In this document: piece by piece, positions 33,137-41,568 of the stretch | How positions within the stretch are numbered: position 1 is the first letter of the stretch | Layout of the letters: each line of letters begins with the position of its first letter | Assembly (NCBI GenBank): GCA_036266155.1 | Contig: DATANR010000137.1 | Coordinates: 1-55,588 of the forward strand | Origin: SIAJ01 sp036266155 | Lineage (GTDB): Bacteria; Planctomycetota; Planctomycetia; Gemmatales; Gemmataceae | Direction: 5' to 3' | DNA: 55,588 nt | Notes under the pieces: generated by a model | The model's input: the letters and a program-made list of their open reading frames with translations, nothing else | Database searches by the model: none | Told to the model about the DNA's origin: nothing | Program-made: the position numbers and the translations under genes

Positions 33137-34117
33137 ATGCGCCGCCTGCTGTTCGCCACTTGCCTGATCGCCTTGCCGACCGCCGTTCAGGGTGGCGTCG
33201 ATCCGCTTCCCTATCTGCCGGCCAATACCGACGTCGTCGTGACCATCGACGCCAAGAAAGTCGCCGAGTCGGAGTTGGGCAAAAAGGTGGGAGCCAACTT
33301 ATTGAAGGATCTTGTGGGCGCCTACAAGCCGGCCGCGACGGTGCTGCAGGCCACGGGACTCGACCCCATGCGCGACCTCGAGTTCATGACCGTCGGCATC
33401 GATATCGACAAGACCGACCCGCCGCGGCCGTTCGCTCTGTTCGAAGGGAAGCTCGATGCGAAGAAGATCGACGCCAACATCGCCGCGTACACGAAAGAGC
33501 ACAAGGATCAACTGATCGCCGTCACCGTCGGCGGTAAGGCGGCTTACAAATTCAACCACAACCAGCCGGCGCAAGCGATGTACGCGGCGGTCATCGACGA
33601 CACGAAGCTCGTGGTCGCTTCCACGGAATCGGACCTGACCGGTGCGTTCGACGCCGCGGCCGGCACGCGCAAGCCGGTGATTTCGAAGGAGCTGACGTGG
33701 GTCATGGGCGCCAAGCCGCCGGGCCCGATCTTCGTTCGCGGCTGGGTGAAGGGGAAGCTCAAGGACATCAAGGTGCCGAACGACAAGCTGCAAGCGGCGG
33801 TCCAGGGCGTCGACTGGGTGACGGTCTCCATCGCGGTGACGAAGGACGTTGCGGTGACGGCGATTCTCAATACGCCGGACGAGGCATCGGCCCAGAAATT
33901 GAGTGATTTGCTCGGCGCCGTCGTCGGTCTGGTGCGTCTACAAATCCTCGCCGCGGCGGAAGACCAACCGGAGTTGCGACCGATTTCTGATCTTCTGCGC
34001 GCGACCCGCGTGGCGCCGAACGGTAAGACGGTGATCGCTTATGGAACCGTGACCGGCGCGTCGATCGAGAAGGCCCTGGCGCCGCCGAAGAAGGCCCCAG
34101 AGGGAAAGAAGAAATAG
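33137..34117 (+). CDS. Secreted hypothetical protein (326 aa)
   Basis: Start ATG 33137 (MRRLLFATCLIALPTAVQGG), giving a clear signal peptide; the longer reading from a TTG at 33086 would bury it. The mature protein has alternating beta and helical segments (PYLPANTDVVVTIDAKKVAES, FMTVGIDIDKTD, MYAAVIDDTKLVVASTESDL) and a Lys/Pro-rich tail. The pattern of short strands around a duplicated half resembles DUF3352-like planctomycete proteins, but I am not sure. It is probably periplasmic or cell-surface. The downstream inverted repeat at 34139 may mark its transcript end. Confidence 0.65.
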   Translation: MRRLLFATCLIALPTAVQGGVDPLPYLPANTDVVVTIDAKKVAESELGKKVGANLLKDLVGAYKPAATVLQATGLDPMRDLEFMTVGIDIDKTDPPRPFALFEGKLDAKKIDANIAAYTKEHKDQLIAVTVGGKAAYKFNHNQPAQAMYAAVIDDTKLVVASTESDLTGAFDAAAGTRKPVISKELTWVMGAKPPGPIFVRGWVKGKLKDIKVPNDKLQAAVQGVDWVTVSIAVTKDVAVTAILNTPDEASAQKLSDLLGAVVGLVRLQILAAAEDQPELRPISDLLRATRVAPNGKTVIAYGTVTGASIEKALAPPKKAPEGKKK

Positions 34118-34138
34118 CAGTAGCCCATCAATTCCAGA

Positions 34139-34216
34139 GATTACGATTAGGATTAAGATTGAGATTAGGACTCACGAGTCCGCTTGATTCATAATCCTAA
34201 TCGTAATCCTAATCTC
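34139..34216. repeat. Inverted repeat of GATTA-type units
   Basis: GATTACGATTAGGATTA (34139-34155) is matched exactly by its reverse complement at 34192-34208. A second pair, GAGATTAGGA (34161-34170) and TCCTAATCTC (34207-34216), is offset. The segment is far more AT-rich than its surroundings and is built from imperfect 6-base units. It lies 22 bp after one stop codon and 64 bp before the next start. It could be a terminator-like structure or a small mobile repeat. Confidence 0.7.
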
Positions 34217-34279
34217 TTCCGTGAGACTCTGAACCTGAACTCTCGCTTCGGGGGAGTACTTCAAATCCACCAGGCCCGC

Positions 34280-36409
34280 ATGAACCGCCCCTATCGTCCG
34301 AAGCCAACCGCAGCCAATTCACAACCTGTTCCGCTCGCTCCGCTATTCAATCGCATCCTCGTCGGCGCATTCGCGGCGCTCGTCACCGCTCGGCCGCTCG
34401 TCAGCGGCGACGATCCCGGCCGGTTGCGGCTCACATCGGGGAGTGGCCCCGTCTCGTTCACGCTTTCCATGATCGTCGTCTTGCTCGGGTACACGGTCTG
34501 GCAGGTGGCCAAAGGTCGCGGCCGGCCGGCGGACTGGGCGATCGTGCCGATGTTGCTCGCGGGCGTCGGCGTCGTGGCGTACATCAGCTCCCGACTCGGC
34601 GATCGTTATGCCCGGCCGGGGATGTTCGTCGCGTGGGAATGGATCGGCCTTGCCATCGCGTTCTACCTGGCCCGGCGACTGACGGCGTCGGCGAATGACA
34701 GCCGCGGCATCCTCAACCTGATGCTCGCGTCCGCCGTGAGCATCGGAGCGATTTCCCTTTATCAAGTCGCGGCCGGGCCCCTCGACATCGCGAACACGGA
34801 TGTGGAAGTCCCCGCCGAGAAAGCACCACTCGCCGGCGACGACGAGTTCTATCCGGAATTGAATCGCTCGCTGGCACCGATGAAGCAGCCGCACGGCACG
34901 TTCGATTCGCCGGAGACTCTGCTCGCCTATCTGCTCCTGATCCTGCCTGCTGCCGTGGTGTACGCAAGATTTCGAACGACGACAGCGTGGCGTCGGGCGG
35001 CTGTGTTGATTCCGTTGGTGCTGATCGCAGGGGCGCTGGGAACGCTGGTCGCCAATCCTTTTGGCGGGGTCACTGCTCAGTGGTCAGAGGCGATCGAACT
35101 TGCGACCCGTCATCCGGCATTCGGAGTTGGACCGGGGAATTTCTCACGCCATGTGTTCGGAGTCCTGGGACCGCACAGTGCATGGTTTGGCATGGCGGCG
35201 ACGATGGGCATCATTGGATTGGCTTTATTCGCAGGAGCGGCGATCCTCGCGATGGCACGTGCTCGACCCGGCAAGACATCCGAGAGTCGGGCGCCGGCGC
35301 CGGCCGAACGGCGCTGGGAATTTCATTTCGGCGGCATGGCCGGATTGGTTCTTGGATTCATCTGGTCCGTCGGCGAACTGCCCGCCGAGGCGCCGGCGAA
35401 TGAGGTTCTGCGCGTCGGCTTCGTTGCGGTCCTACGCGCCATTGTCTGGTTCTTGTCGTTTGCGCTGCTGGAGACGATTCGCCCGACTCGACTTGCGCTG
35501 GGTCGAGCCATTTTTGGCGGGGCGGGGCTGGCCCTCGTTTATGGACTAGTCTTCGATGCGCCCGGCTTCATGACGATCTTGATTCCGCTGTTCGTGATGC
35601 TCGCTCTCGGCGCGAATCTCCGCTTGCCCGACGTGCCGGAACTTCCCGAAGGCGGCTGGACAAAGCCGGTGCGTGTCGTGAGCATGTTTCTCGTGATCGG
35701 ACTTGGGATCGCGCACCTGAATATGGCTGCCGTGCCCGCGTGGAGCACGGCCGACGGAGTTCGCCAGGCCCGCATGGCAAGCCGAGTCTATCCCGACTTG
35801 CATCGCGAGATCGAACGCGCGCGGCCGGGGGCCGAGCGCGCGACCGCGCTTACGAAAGCGCGCGGCTTTCTCTTGGGCAACATCCTCCAGCCGCTCCGCG
35901 AAGCGTCCGAGCGTGATCCGGGCAACGCGGCATTGCTGCTGGAACTGTCGCGTTGGCGGCGACCGTTGTGGGAATATCAACTCGCGGCCGATCCCGAGAA
36001 CGCCGCCCGCGTGGCCGACGACACCTTGCGCGCTGCCGACCGGGCCGGGAAGCTCGATCCAAATAACCCCGCGGCCCAACGCAGCCTGATCGAGGCGCTG
36101 ACCCTGTTCCGCAAGAATTCAAGCACGCGCGCGGCCGAGCGCGTCGTGCAGATCAACAAGCGCATCGCGTTCATCGTCGAGCGCGAGCCGAAGATGGAAG
36201 TGCCGCTCCGCTTCCGCGTCGTGCAGATGCTGCTCGATTTGAAAGAGTCGGACGAACTGCTCAAGCCCGAAATCACGCGGCTCTTCGACCTCGACCGCGA
36301 AGAAGGCCACGGACATCTGACGAAGGAACAGAAGACAGAGATTGTCAAGAAGGCGAAAGACGTGATGAAGGACGTGCCGAAGGCGGTGCTGGAGGAATGG
36401 ACCAATTAG
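34280..36409 (+). CDS. O-antigen ligase-like polytopic membrane protein with C-terminal helical domain
   Basis: A 709-residue protein starting at ATG 34280 (MNRPYRPKP). About ten to twelve hydrophobic spans cover residues about 25-500. Between them lies HPAFGVGPGNFSRHVFG, close to the pattern in Wzy_C/WaaL O-antigen ligases, and a large loop with PHGTFDSPETLLAYLLL. The last about 170 residues are soluble, with tetratricopeptide-like helices (LKPEITRLFDLDREEGHGH). WaaL-type enzymes join glycan chains to a lipid carrier or protein; the acceptor here is unknown. No glycan cluster surrounds it. It is transcribed with the DUF1501 gene 24 bp downstream. Confidence 0.75.
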   Translation: MNRPYRPKPTAANSQPVPLAPLFNRILVGAFAALVTARPLVSGDDPGRLRLTSGSGPVSFTLSMIVVLLGYTVWQVAKGRGRPADWAIVPMLLAGVGVVAYISSRLGDRYARPGMFVAWEWIGLAIAFYLARRLTASANDSRGILNLMLASAVSIGAISLYQVAAGPLDIANTDVEVPAEKAPLAGDDEFYPELNRSLAPMKQPHGTFDSPETLLAYLLLILPAAVVYARFRTTTAWRRAAVLIPLVLIAGALGTLVANPFGGVTAQWSEAIELATRHPAFGVGPGNFSRHVFGVLGPHSAWFGMAATMGIIGLALFAGAAILAMARARPGKTSESRAPAPAERRWEFHFGGMAGLVLGFIWSVGELPAEAPANEVLRVGFVAVLRAIVWFLSFALLETIRPTRLALGRAIFGGAGLALVYGLVFDAPGFMTILIPLFVMLALGANLRLPDVPELPEGGWTKPVRVVSMFLVIGLGIAHLNMAAVPAWSTADGVRQARMASRVYPDLHREIERARPGAERATALTKARGFLLGNILQPLREASERDPGNAALLLELSRWRRPLWEYQLAADPENAARVADDTLRAADRAGKLDPNNPAAQRSLIEALTLFRKNSSTRAAERVVQINKRIAFIVEREPKMEVPLRFRVVQMLLDLKESDELLKPEITRLFDLDREEGHGHLTKEQKTEIVKKAKDVMKDVPKAVLEEWTN

Positions 36410-36433
36410 TGCGCCGTGAGGTATACTGGTTGG

Positions 36434-37825
36434 ATGTTGCTCATTGGCCGCCAGACCGCTCGCACGTGTCAGACGCTGTCGCGCCGGGCGTTTGTGCAAG
36501 TCGGCGCATCCACAGTTCTTGGCCTGTCACTGACGGATTTATTGAAGCAACGGGCGTCGGGCGGATTGCCGGGCACGGCCAAGTCGGTTGTGTTGCTCTG
36601 GCTCTGGGGTGGACCTAGTCAGCTCGATACGTGGGATCCGAAGCCAAACGCTCCGCTCGAATATCGCGGCCCGTTCGGCACCATCCCGACGCGCATCCCC
36701 GGCGTCCGCTTCTGCGAGCTGTTCCCAAAGATCGCTAGCCTGACCGATCGAATCGCGGTCATTCGTTCGCTTTATACAGGCTCCAACGATCACGGCGTCG
36801 CCGGCACGATCGGGTTGACCGGAAGTTCGGCTGGCGGCACCGGGCTCGACGGCAAGCCACTCCCCGGTGCGCCGCGGCCGGCGACGGGCTCGGTTGTTGC
36901 TCGTGCGCTAACGGCCGCCGGTGGAAGCAAAGCGCCGGGGACGGATCGGCTACCGCCGTTCCTGGTGATCGGCGGCAAGCTGCATCAGGGCAAGAAGCCG
37001 ATCATTGGCGAGGGCGGCGGACCGCTTGGATCGATGTACGATCCCTTCCGGCTCGAACATGATCCGATCAATGGCACGAAGGTGCCGGCGCTGCAGCTAT
37101 CTCCCGAGCTGACTCCCGACCGGCTCGGCGATCGATCGACGTTGCGTCACGCGCTTGATGCTGTCGAACGACGTAGCGATCAAGTGCGTGCGGCCGGCGC
37201 TCTGGACGACTATCGGTCGCAAGCTTTCGCAATGCTGACTTCCGCCAAAGCGCGGGCGATGTTCGACCTGGATAAGGAGCCGGACGGCGTCCGCGATGGC
37301 TATGGCCGCACGCGCTTTGGTCAGTCATGTCTCTTGGCCCGCCGGCTCGTCGAGCATGGCGTGCCGTTCGTGCAAGTGAACTGGAGCGATCACGTCGAGG
37401 CGGAGGAAGACGCGGGCGATGGCGGCTGGGACCACCACTACCGCAACTTCCAGATCATGCAGGATCGCCACGCGATGTGGCTCGACCAGTCGATGAGCGC
37501 CTTCCTGACCGATCTGGAGAAACGCGGCCTGCTCGCGTCGACGCTGGTGCTCGCCATCGGCGAATTCGGCCGAACACCGAAGATCAACGACAAGGCCGGC
37601 CGCGAGCATCATCCGAATTGCTATAGCGCCCTCATCTGCGGCGGCGGGGTGAAAGGCGGCCGCGTGATCGGCGAGAGCGACGCCAAGACCGAACGGCCGC
37701 ACGACAATCCACTCACGCCCGCCGACGTGTGCGCGACCGTGCACCACGCGGCCGGCATCACGAGCGAGTTGTCAGCGAGCCTCGGAGTGGGAACGGGCGG
37801 ACGGGTGATCGGGGAGCTGTTTTAG
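36434..37825 (+). CDS. DUF1501 family protein with Tat-type signal
   Basis: A 463-residue protein starting at ATG 36434 (MLLIGRQTARTC); a GTG at 36416 is the alternative. A twin-arginine motif SRRAFVQVGASTVLGLS near the N-terminus predicts Tat export. The DUF1501 core shows WLWGGPSQLDTWDPKP, IRSLYTGSNDHGVAG, DGYGRTRFGQSCLLARRLVE, GGWDHHYRNF and AIGEFGRTPKIND, all typical of this sulfatase/alkaline-phosphatase-related family. Planctomycetes carry many copies, often paired with DUF1553/DUF1549 cytochrome-like genes. Here no such partner is next to it, which is unusual. Substrate unknown. Confidence 0.88.
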   Translation: MLLIGRQTARTCQTLSRRAFVQVGASTVLGLSLTDLLKQRASGGLPGTAKSVVLLWLWGGPSQLDTWDPKPNAPLEYRGPFGTIPTRIPGVRFCELFPKIASLTDRIAVIRSLYTGSNDHGVAGTIGLTGSSAGGTGLDGKPLPGAPRPATGSVVARALTAAGGSKAPGTDRLPPFLVIGGKLHQGKKPIIGEGGGPLGSMYDPFRLEHDPINGTKVPALQLSPELTPDRLGDRSTLRHALDAVERRSDQVRAAGALDDYRSQAFAMLTSAKARAMFDLDKEPDGVRDGYGRTRFGQSCLLARRLVEHGVPFVQVNWSDHVEAEEDAGDGGWDHHYRNFQIMQDRHAMWLDQSMSAFLTDLEKRGLLASTLVLAIGEFGRTPKINDKAGREHHPNCYSALICGGGVKGGRVIGESDAKTERPHDNPLTPADVCATVHHAAGITSELSASLGVGTGGRVIGELF

Positions 37826-37909
37826 GCGTGAGCGGCCTGATAACCTCGCCCGGCGGCAATCTCAGCAGATCGGTATAATCAGGGACAGGCAACAGCCAGT
37901 GAGGTTCCC

Positions 37910-38239
37910 GTGTCCAGCTTACTGAACAACGCGCCGCCCGCGGAAGTCGACGTCGAGACCGAGTTCCGTCGGCTGGCGGAGTGGTGGAACGAGGAGACGA
38001 AGTACCTGTCGAATATTGGCTTGGCAGTTCAACACCCGGCTTACCGGGCGATCGTTGCGCTGGGCCCTCCTGTCATTCCCATCTTGCTGAATGAACTCGC
38101 GACAAAACCCGATTGGTGGTTCGACGCCCTCGAGGAATTGACTGGAGCTAGCCCGCTCACTTCGGAAATCGGAGGAAAGGTCCGTCTGATGGCCGCGAAA
38201 TGGGTGCAATGGGGCCGCGACAATGGGTACGGCGTGTGA
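37910..38239 (+). CDS. Small conserved hypothetical protein, first of a coupled pair
   Basis: A 109-residue protein starting with GTG 37910; GAGG lies five bases upstream. It is soluble, with motifs WWNEETKYLSN, HPAYRAIVALGPPVIPILL and WWFDALEELTG. It resembles short helical-repeat-like proteins in cyanobacteria and planctomycetes that precede DUF7689 genes. Its stop overlaps the next start (GTGA), so the two products are made together and may bind each other. Confidence 0.65.
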   Translation: MSSLLNNAPPAEVDVETEFRRLAEWWNEETKYLSNIGLAVQHPAYRAIVALGPPVIPILLNELATKPDWWFDALEELTGASPLTSEIGGKVRLMAAKWVQWGRDNGYGV

Positions 38240-38670
38240 ACATTCTCGAACACTTGCTGCCCGGCCTAAGTGGTACGAGCTACGAAATCACGAGCTGGTG
38301 TAACAGCGATTACAACTGCATCGCGTGGGCAGTCGGCGACGGCACTGAGTGGTGGTGGCCGGGTCGGCCGGACAAATCCTTTTGGCCGGCGGCTGTTCCG
38401 CGACGCGAAACTCTGGAAGCGTTCGAGGCCCTCTTCACCTTTCTTGGTTTCATTCCCAGTGCGGATGATGTTCCCGAGCCGGGAGTCGAAAAGGTGGCGC
38501 TATTCGCCAATAGACATGGTCTTCCAACCCACGCCGCCCGCCAACTTCCGAACAGCCGATGGACAAGCAAGATCGGCAGGGCTGAAGACATCGAACACGA
38601 TTTGCACGCTATCGAAGGCGACTTGTACGGGCAGGTCGTCCGGCTTTTCCAGCGACCTGCCCGAGCTTGA
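38236..38670 (+). CDS. DUF7689-like protein, second of a coupled pair
   Basis: A 144-residue protein starting at GTG 38236, which overlaps the preceding stop by four bases. The sequence CNSDYNCIAWAVGDGTEWWWPG carries the invariant Asn-Cys-Ile-Ala-Trp-Ala core, and PTHAARQLPNSRWTSKIG follows. A conserved Cys and a His later on give it the look of a papain- or NlpC-like fold, but no catalytic triad is proven. I recall the two-gene layout from other genomes. Possible roles include a defence or toxin module with partner; unproven. It converges on clpB with a 3 bp gap. Confidence 0.6.
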   Translation: MNILEHLLPGLSGTSYEITSWCNSDYNCIAWAVGDGTEWWWPGRPDKSFWPAAVPRRETLEAFEALFTFLGFIPSADDVPEPGVEKVALFANRHGLPTHAARQLPNSRWTSKIGRAEDIEHDLHAIEGDLYGQVVRLFQRPARA

Positions 38671-38673
38671 CTG

Positions 38674-41286
38674 TCACCCCGCCGCGAACGTCAACCCATC
38701 CCGACTCACATCGTAATCCACCTTCACCGTTTGCCCATCCTTTACCTCGCCTTGCAACAATTTGCGGCCAAGATTCGTTTCAATTTCCTTCTGCAACACA
38801 CGCTTCAGCGGCCGGGCGCCGAAGGTTGGGTCGTAACCAACCTTGACGACGTGCTCTTTCGCCTTGTCGGTCAGCGTCAGCGTGATATTCCGCTCGGCAA
38901 GCCGATCACGGAGCCGGCCAAGCTGAATCTCGACGATCTTCGTCAGGTCCTTCTCTGACAATGCGTGGAAGACGATCACGTCATCGACGCGGTTCAAGAA
39001 CTCGGGCCGGAAGTGCTTGCGCAATTCGTCGGTGACGGCGTCCTTCATCCGGTCGTACACCTCGCCAATGGCCGAGCCCTTGTATTGCAAGATGCGCTGG
39101 CTGCCGACGTTCGACGTCATGATCACGATTGAATTCTTGAAGTCGACCGTGCGGCCCTGACCATCCGTGAGCCGGCCGTCGTCCAGGACTTGCAGCAGCA
39201 CGTTGAATACGTCTGGGTGGGCCTTCTCGATTTCATCAAGGAGGATCACGCAATACGGCCGGCGACGCACGGATTCCGTGAGTTGGCCACCCTCTTCGTA
39301 ACCGATGTAACCCGGCGGCGCGCCGAGCAGCCGGCTCACGTTGTGCTTTTCCTGGTACTCGCTCATATCGATCCGAATCATCGCCTTTTCGTCGTCGAAC
39401 AGAAACTGCGCGAGCGCTCGCGCCAGCTCCGTTTTGCCGACGCCGGTCGGGCCGAGGAAGATGAACGACCCGATCGGCCGCTGCGGATCCTTCAAGCCCG
39501 AGCGGGCCCGGATCACCGCTTCGGCGACTGCCGTCACCGCTTCGTCCTGGCCGATCACCTTCTTGTGCAACTCGTCTTCGAGGTGGAGGAGTTTCTCCTT
39601 TTCGCCTTCGAGCAGCTTGGTCACCGGCACGCCAGTCCATCGGCTCACAACGGCGGCGATGTCTTCCTCGCCGACTTCTTCCTTGAGCAAACGCGGCGCG
39701 CCGTCGCCGGCGTGGGCGGTGGTTTCCTCCATCGCCTTGAGCGTTCGTTCCAACTCGGGCAGTTTGCCATACTTCAACTCGGCCGCGCGATTCAGATCGT
39801 AGGCCCGTTCAGCCTGCTCGATCTGCACCTTCACTTGCTCGATCTGTTCGCGAACCCCGCGGACCTTTTGCACCGCGTTCTTCTCGTTCTGCCAGCGTGC
39901 CTTCAACGCATCGGAAGTCGCTTTCTGATCGGCGAGTTCCTTCTCCAACTTCTTCAAACGTTCGCGAGATGCCGAATCATTCTCCTTCTTCAAGGCCTCG
40001 CGTTCGATTTCCAACTGCATCACGCGGCGATTCTTCTCATCCAATTCCGCGGGCAGCGAATCGATCTCGGTCCGCAACTTGGCGGCCGATTCATCGACGA
40101 GGTCGATCGCCTTGTCCGGCAAGAACCGATCCGTGATGTAGCGATTGGACAACACGGCCGCGGATACGAGTGCCGCGTCCTTGATGCGGACACCGTGATG
40201 GACCTCGTATTTTTCGCGAAGGCCGCGCAAGATCGAAATCGTGTCCTCAACCGTCGGCTGGTCGACCATCACCGGCTGGAAGCGCCGTTCCAGGGCCGCG
40301 TCCTTCTCGATGTGCTGACGGTATTCGTCGAGCGTCGTCGCCCCGATGCAGCGGAGTTCGCCGCGCGCGAGCATCGGCTTGAGCATGTTGCCGGCGTCCA
40401 TCGATCCTTCACCCTTGCCGGCGCCGACGACCGTGTGCAATTCGTCGATGAAGAGGATGATCTCCCCTTCCGATTCGGTCACCTCCTTGAGCACGGCCTT
40501 GAGCCGCTCTTCAAATTCGCCGCGGAACTTGGCCCCGGCGATCAGCGAACCCATGTCGAGCGAGACGACGCGTTTGTCCTTAAGCCCTTCCGGCACGTCG
40601 CCGCGGACGATCCGCTGCGCAAGCCCCTCGACGATGGCCGTCTTGCCGACGCCCGGCTCGCCGATGAGCACGGGGTTGTTCTTGGTCCGCCGGCTCAACA
40701 CCTGAATGACGCGACGAATCTCCTCGTCGCGGCCGATGACCGGGTCGAGCTTGCCGAGCCGAGCCGCGTCCGTCAGGTCGCGGCCATACTTCTCCAATGA
40801 CTGGTAGGTCTCTTCCGGGTTTTGCGTGGTCACGCGCTGACTGCCGCGAACTTCTTTCAAAGCGCTCAGCAACCGATCGCGGTTGACACCGAACTCCTTG
40901 AGCAGCGAACCGGCGACCCCCTTGTCGTCAAGCATCGCCAACAGCAAATGCTCGACGGAGACATACTCGTCTTTGAGTTTCTTGGCCTCGTCCTCCGCAT
41001 GAGTGAGTAGCTTGTTGAGGCGCCCCGTGAGGTAAAAGTTGTCGGGAGAACCGCTGCTGCTGGTGACGCGCGGCAACTTCTCCAACTCGCGCTGAACGCG
41101 GATGGTCATTGCCTCGGGCGCGACGCCGGCTTTCTTCAGAATGGCCGGGGTCAACCCGCCTTCTTGGTCCAGAAGCGACAGAAGCAAGTGTTCGTTGTCG
41201 ATCTGCTGGTGGCTCATCCGGATGGCGAGTTTCTGCGCACCCTGAAGCGCTTCGCGAGCCTTGTCGGTGAAACGGTTGATGTCCAT
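38674..41286 (-). CDS. clpB: ATP-dependent disaggregase ClpB
   Basis: An 870-residue Hsp100 chaperone that works with DnaK to pull apart aggregated proteins after heat stress. In order: N-terminal double Clp_N repeat (MDINRFTDKAREALQGAQKLA), first AAA module with Walker A GEPGVGKT (about residue 205) and Walker B ILFIDELH, a long coiled-coil middle domain (about 400-535), second AAA module with Walker A GPTGVGKT (about 605) and Walker B VILLDEIEKAH, and a D2-small C-terminus. The length matches bacterial ClpB, and the middle domain rules out ClpA/ClpC. AGAGGAA is the ribosome binding site, but it is paired in a hairpin (see 41294-41319). Confidence 0.97.
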   Translation of the reverse strand: MDINRFTDKAREALQGAQKLAIRMSHQQIDNEHLLLSLLDQEGGLTPAILKKAGVAPEAMTIRVQRELEKLPRVTSSSGSPDNFYLTGRLNKLLTHAEDEAKKLKDEYVSVEHLLLAMLDDKGVAGSLLKEFGVNRDRLLSALKEVRGSQRVTTQNPEETYQSLEKYGRDLTDAARLGKLDPVIGRDEEIRRVIQVLSRRTKNNPVLIGEPGVGKTAIVEGLAQRIVRGDVPEGLKDKRVVSLDMGSLIAGAKFRGEFEERLKAVLKEVTESEGEIILFIDELHTVVGAGKGEGSMDAGNMLKPMLARGELRCIGATTLDEYRQHIEKDAALERRFQPVMVDQPTVEDTISILRGLREKYEVHHGVRIKDAALVSAAVLSNRYITDRFLPDKAIDLVDESAAKLRTEIDSLPAELDEKNRRVMQLEIEREALKKENDSASRERLKKLEKELADQKATSDALKARWQNEKNAVQKVRGVREQIEQVKVQIEQAERAYDLNRAAELKYGKLPELERTLKAMEETTAHAGDGAPRLLKEEVGEEDIAAVVSRWTGVPVTKLLEGEKEKLLHLEDELHKKVIGQDEAVTAVAEAVIRARSGLKDPQRPIGSFIFLGPTGVGKTELARALAQFLFDDEKAMIRIDMSEYQEKHNVSRLLGAPPGYIGYEEGGQLTESVRRRPYCVILLDEIEKAHPDVFNVLLQVLDDGRLTDGQGRTVDFKNSIVIMTSNVGSQRILQYKGSAIGEVYDRMKDAVTDELRKHFRPEFLNRVDDVIVFHALSEKDLTKIVEIQLGRLRDRLAERNITLTLTDKAKEHVVKVGYDPTFGARPLKRVLQKEIETNLGRKLLQGEVKDGQTVKVDYDVSRDGLTFAAG

Positions 41287-41293
41287 TGGTTGG

Positions 41294-41319
41294 TTCCTCT
41301 CTTTCCAAAACGAGAGGAA
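41294..41319 (-). promoter_or_regulatory. Hairpin covering the clpB ribosome binding site (candidate RNA thermometer)
   Basis: In the clpB leader, TTCCTCTC pairs with GAGAGGAA across a ten-base spacer; the second arm contains the Shine-Dalgarno sequence, and the ATG lies eight bases further on. A competing pairing, TTTCC with GGAAA, exists inside. Eight pairs would partly hide the ribosome site at low temperature and open on heating. No CIRCE element or clear sigma-32-type promoter was seen upstream. Thermosensing is inferred. Confidence 0.45.
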
Positions 41320-41484
41320 AGCAAGTGCCGCGCCTGTTCAAAAAGACATCAGATTGTTTGTCGCAATATATTAATTCACAATGCTTTATGATTTTGAAAG
41401 TACACCAGAGAATCTGTCGGTACTGCCATTTTGGCAGGCATAGGCCCATCGGCTCAGAGCAATAAGCCTCGACGTATCAAAATA

Positions 41485-41515
41485 ATTAGTCATTACTAAT
41501 TGACTGATTAGTCAA
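41485..41515. promoter_or_regulatory. Tandem palindromic operator-like sites
   Basis: ATTAGT-CATT-ACTAAT (41485-41500) and TTGACT-GATT-AGTCAA (41500-41515) are two perfect palindromes of the same shape (6-4-6), overlapping by one base and centred 15 bp apart. They sit about 55-85 bp before the DUF1559 gene and within the divergent region shared with clpB. The whole stretch is AT-rich. It could be a regulator-binding site; the regulator is unknown. Confidence 0.5.
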
Positions 41516-41568
41516 TACGAAATACGATCTTCGTCATGAGTTTCTGCGCCGCCGAAAGGAAGGCCGTC

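Noticed and set aside
39190..40800. Plus-strand open frame of 536 codons inside clpB
   Set aside because: Antisense shadow in high-GC DNA; clpB motifs are complete on the other strand.
41287..41484. CIRCE or sigma-32-type heat-shock promoter before clpB
   Set aside because: No TTAGCACTC/GAGTGCTAA pair and no well-spaced heat-shock boxes were found on inspection.
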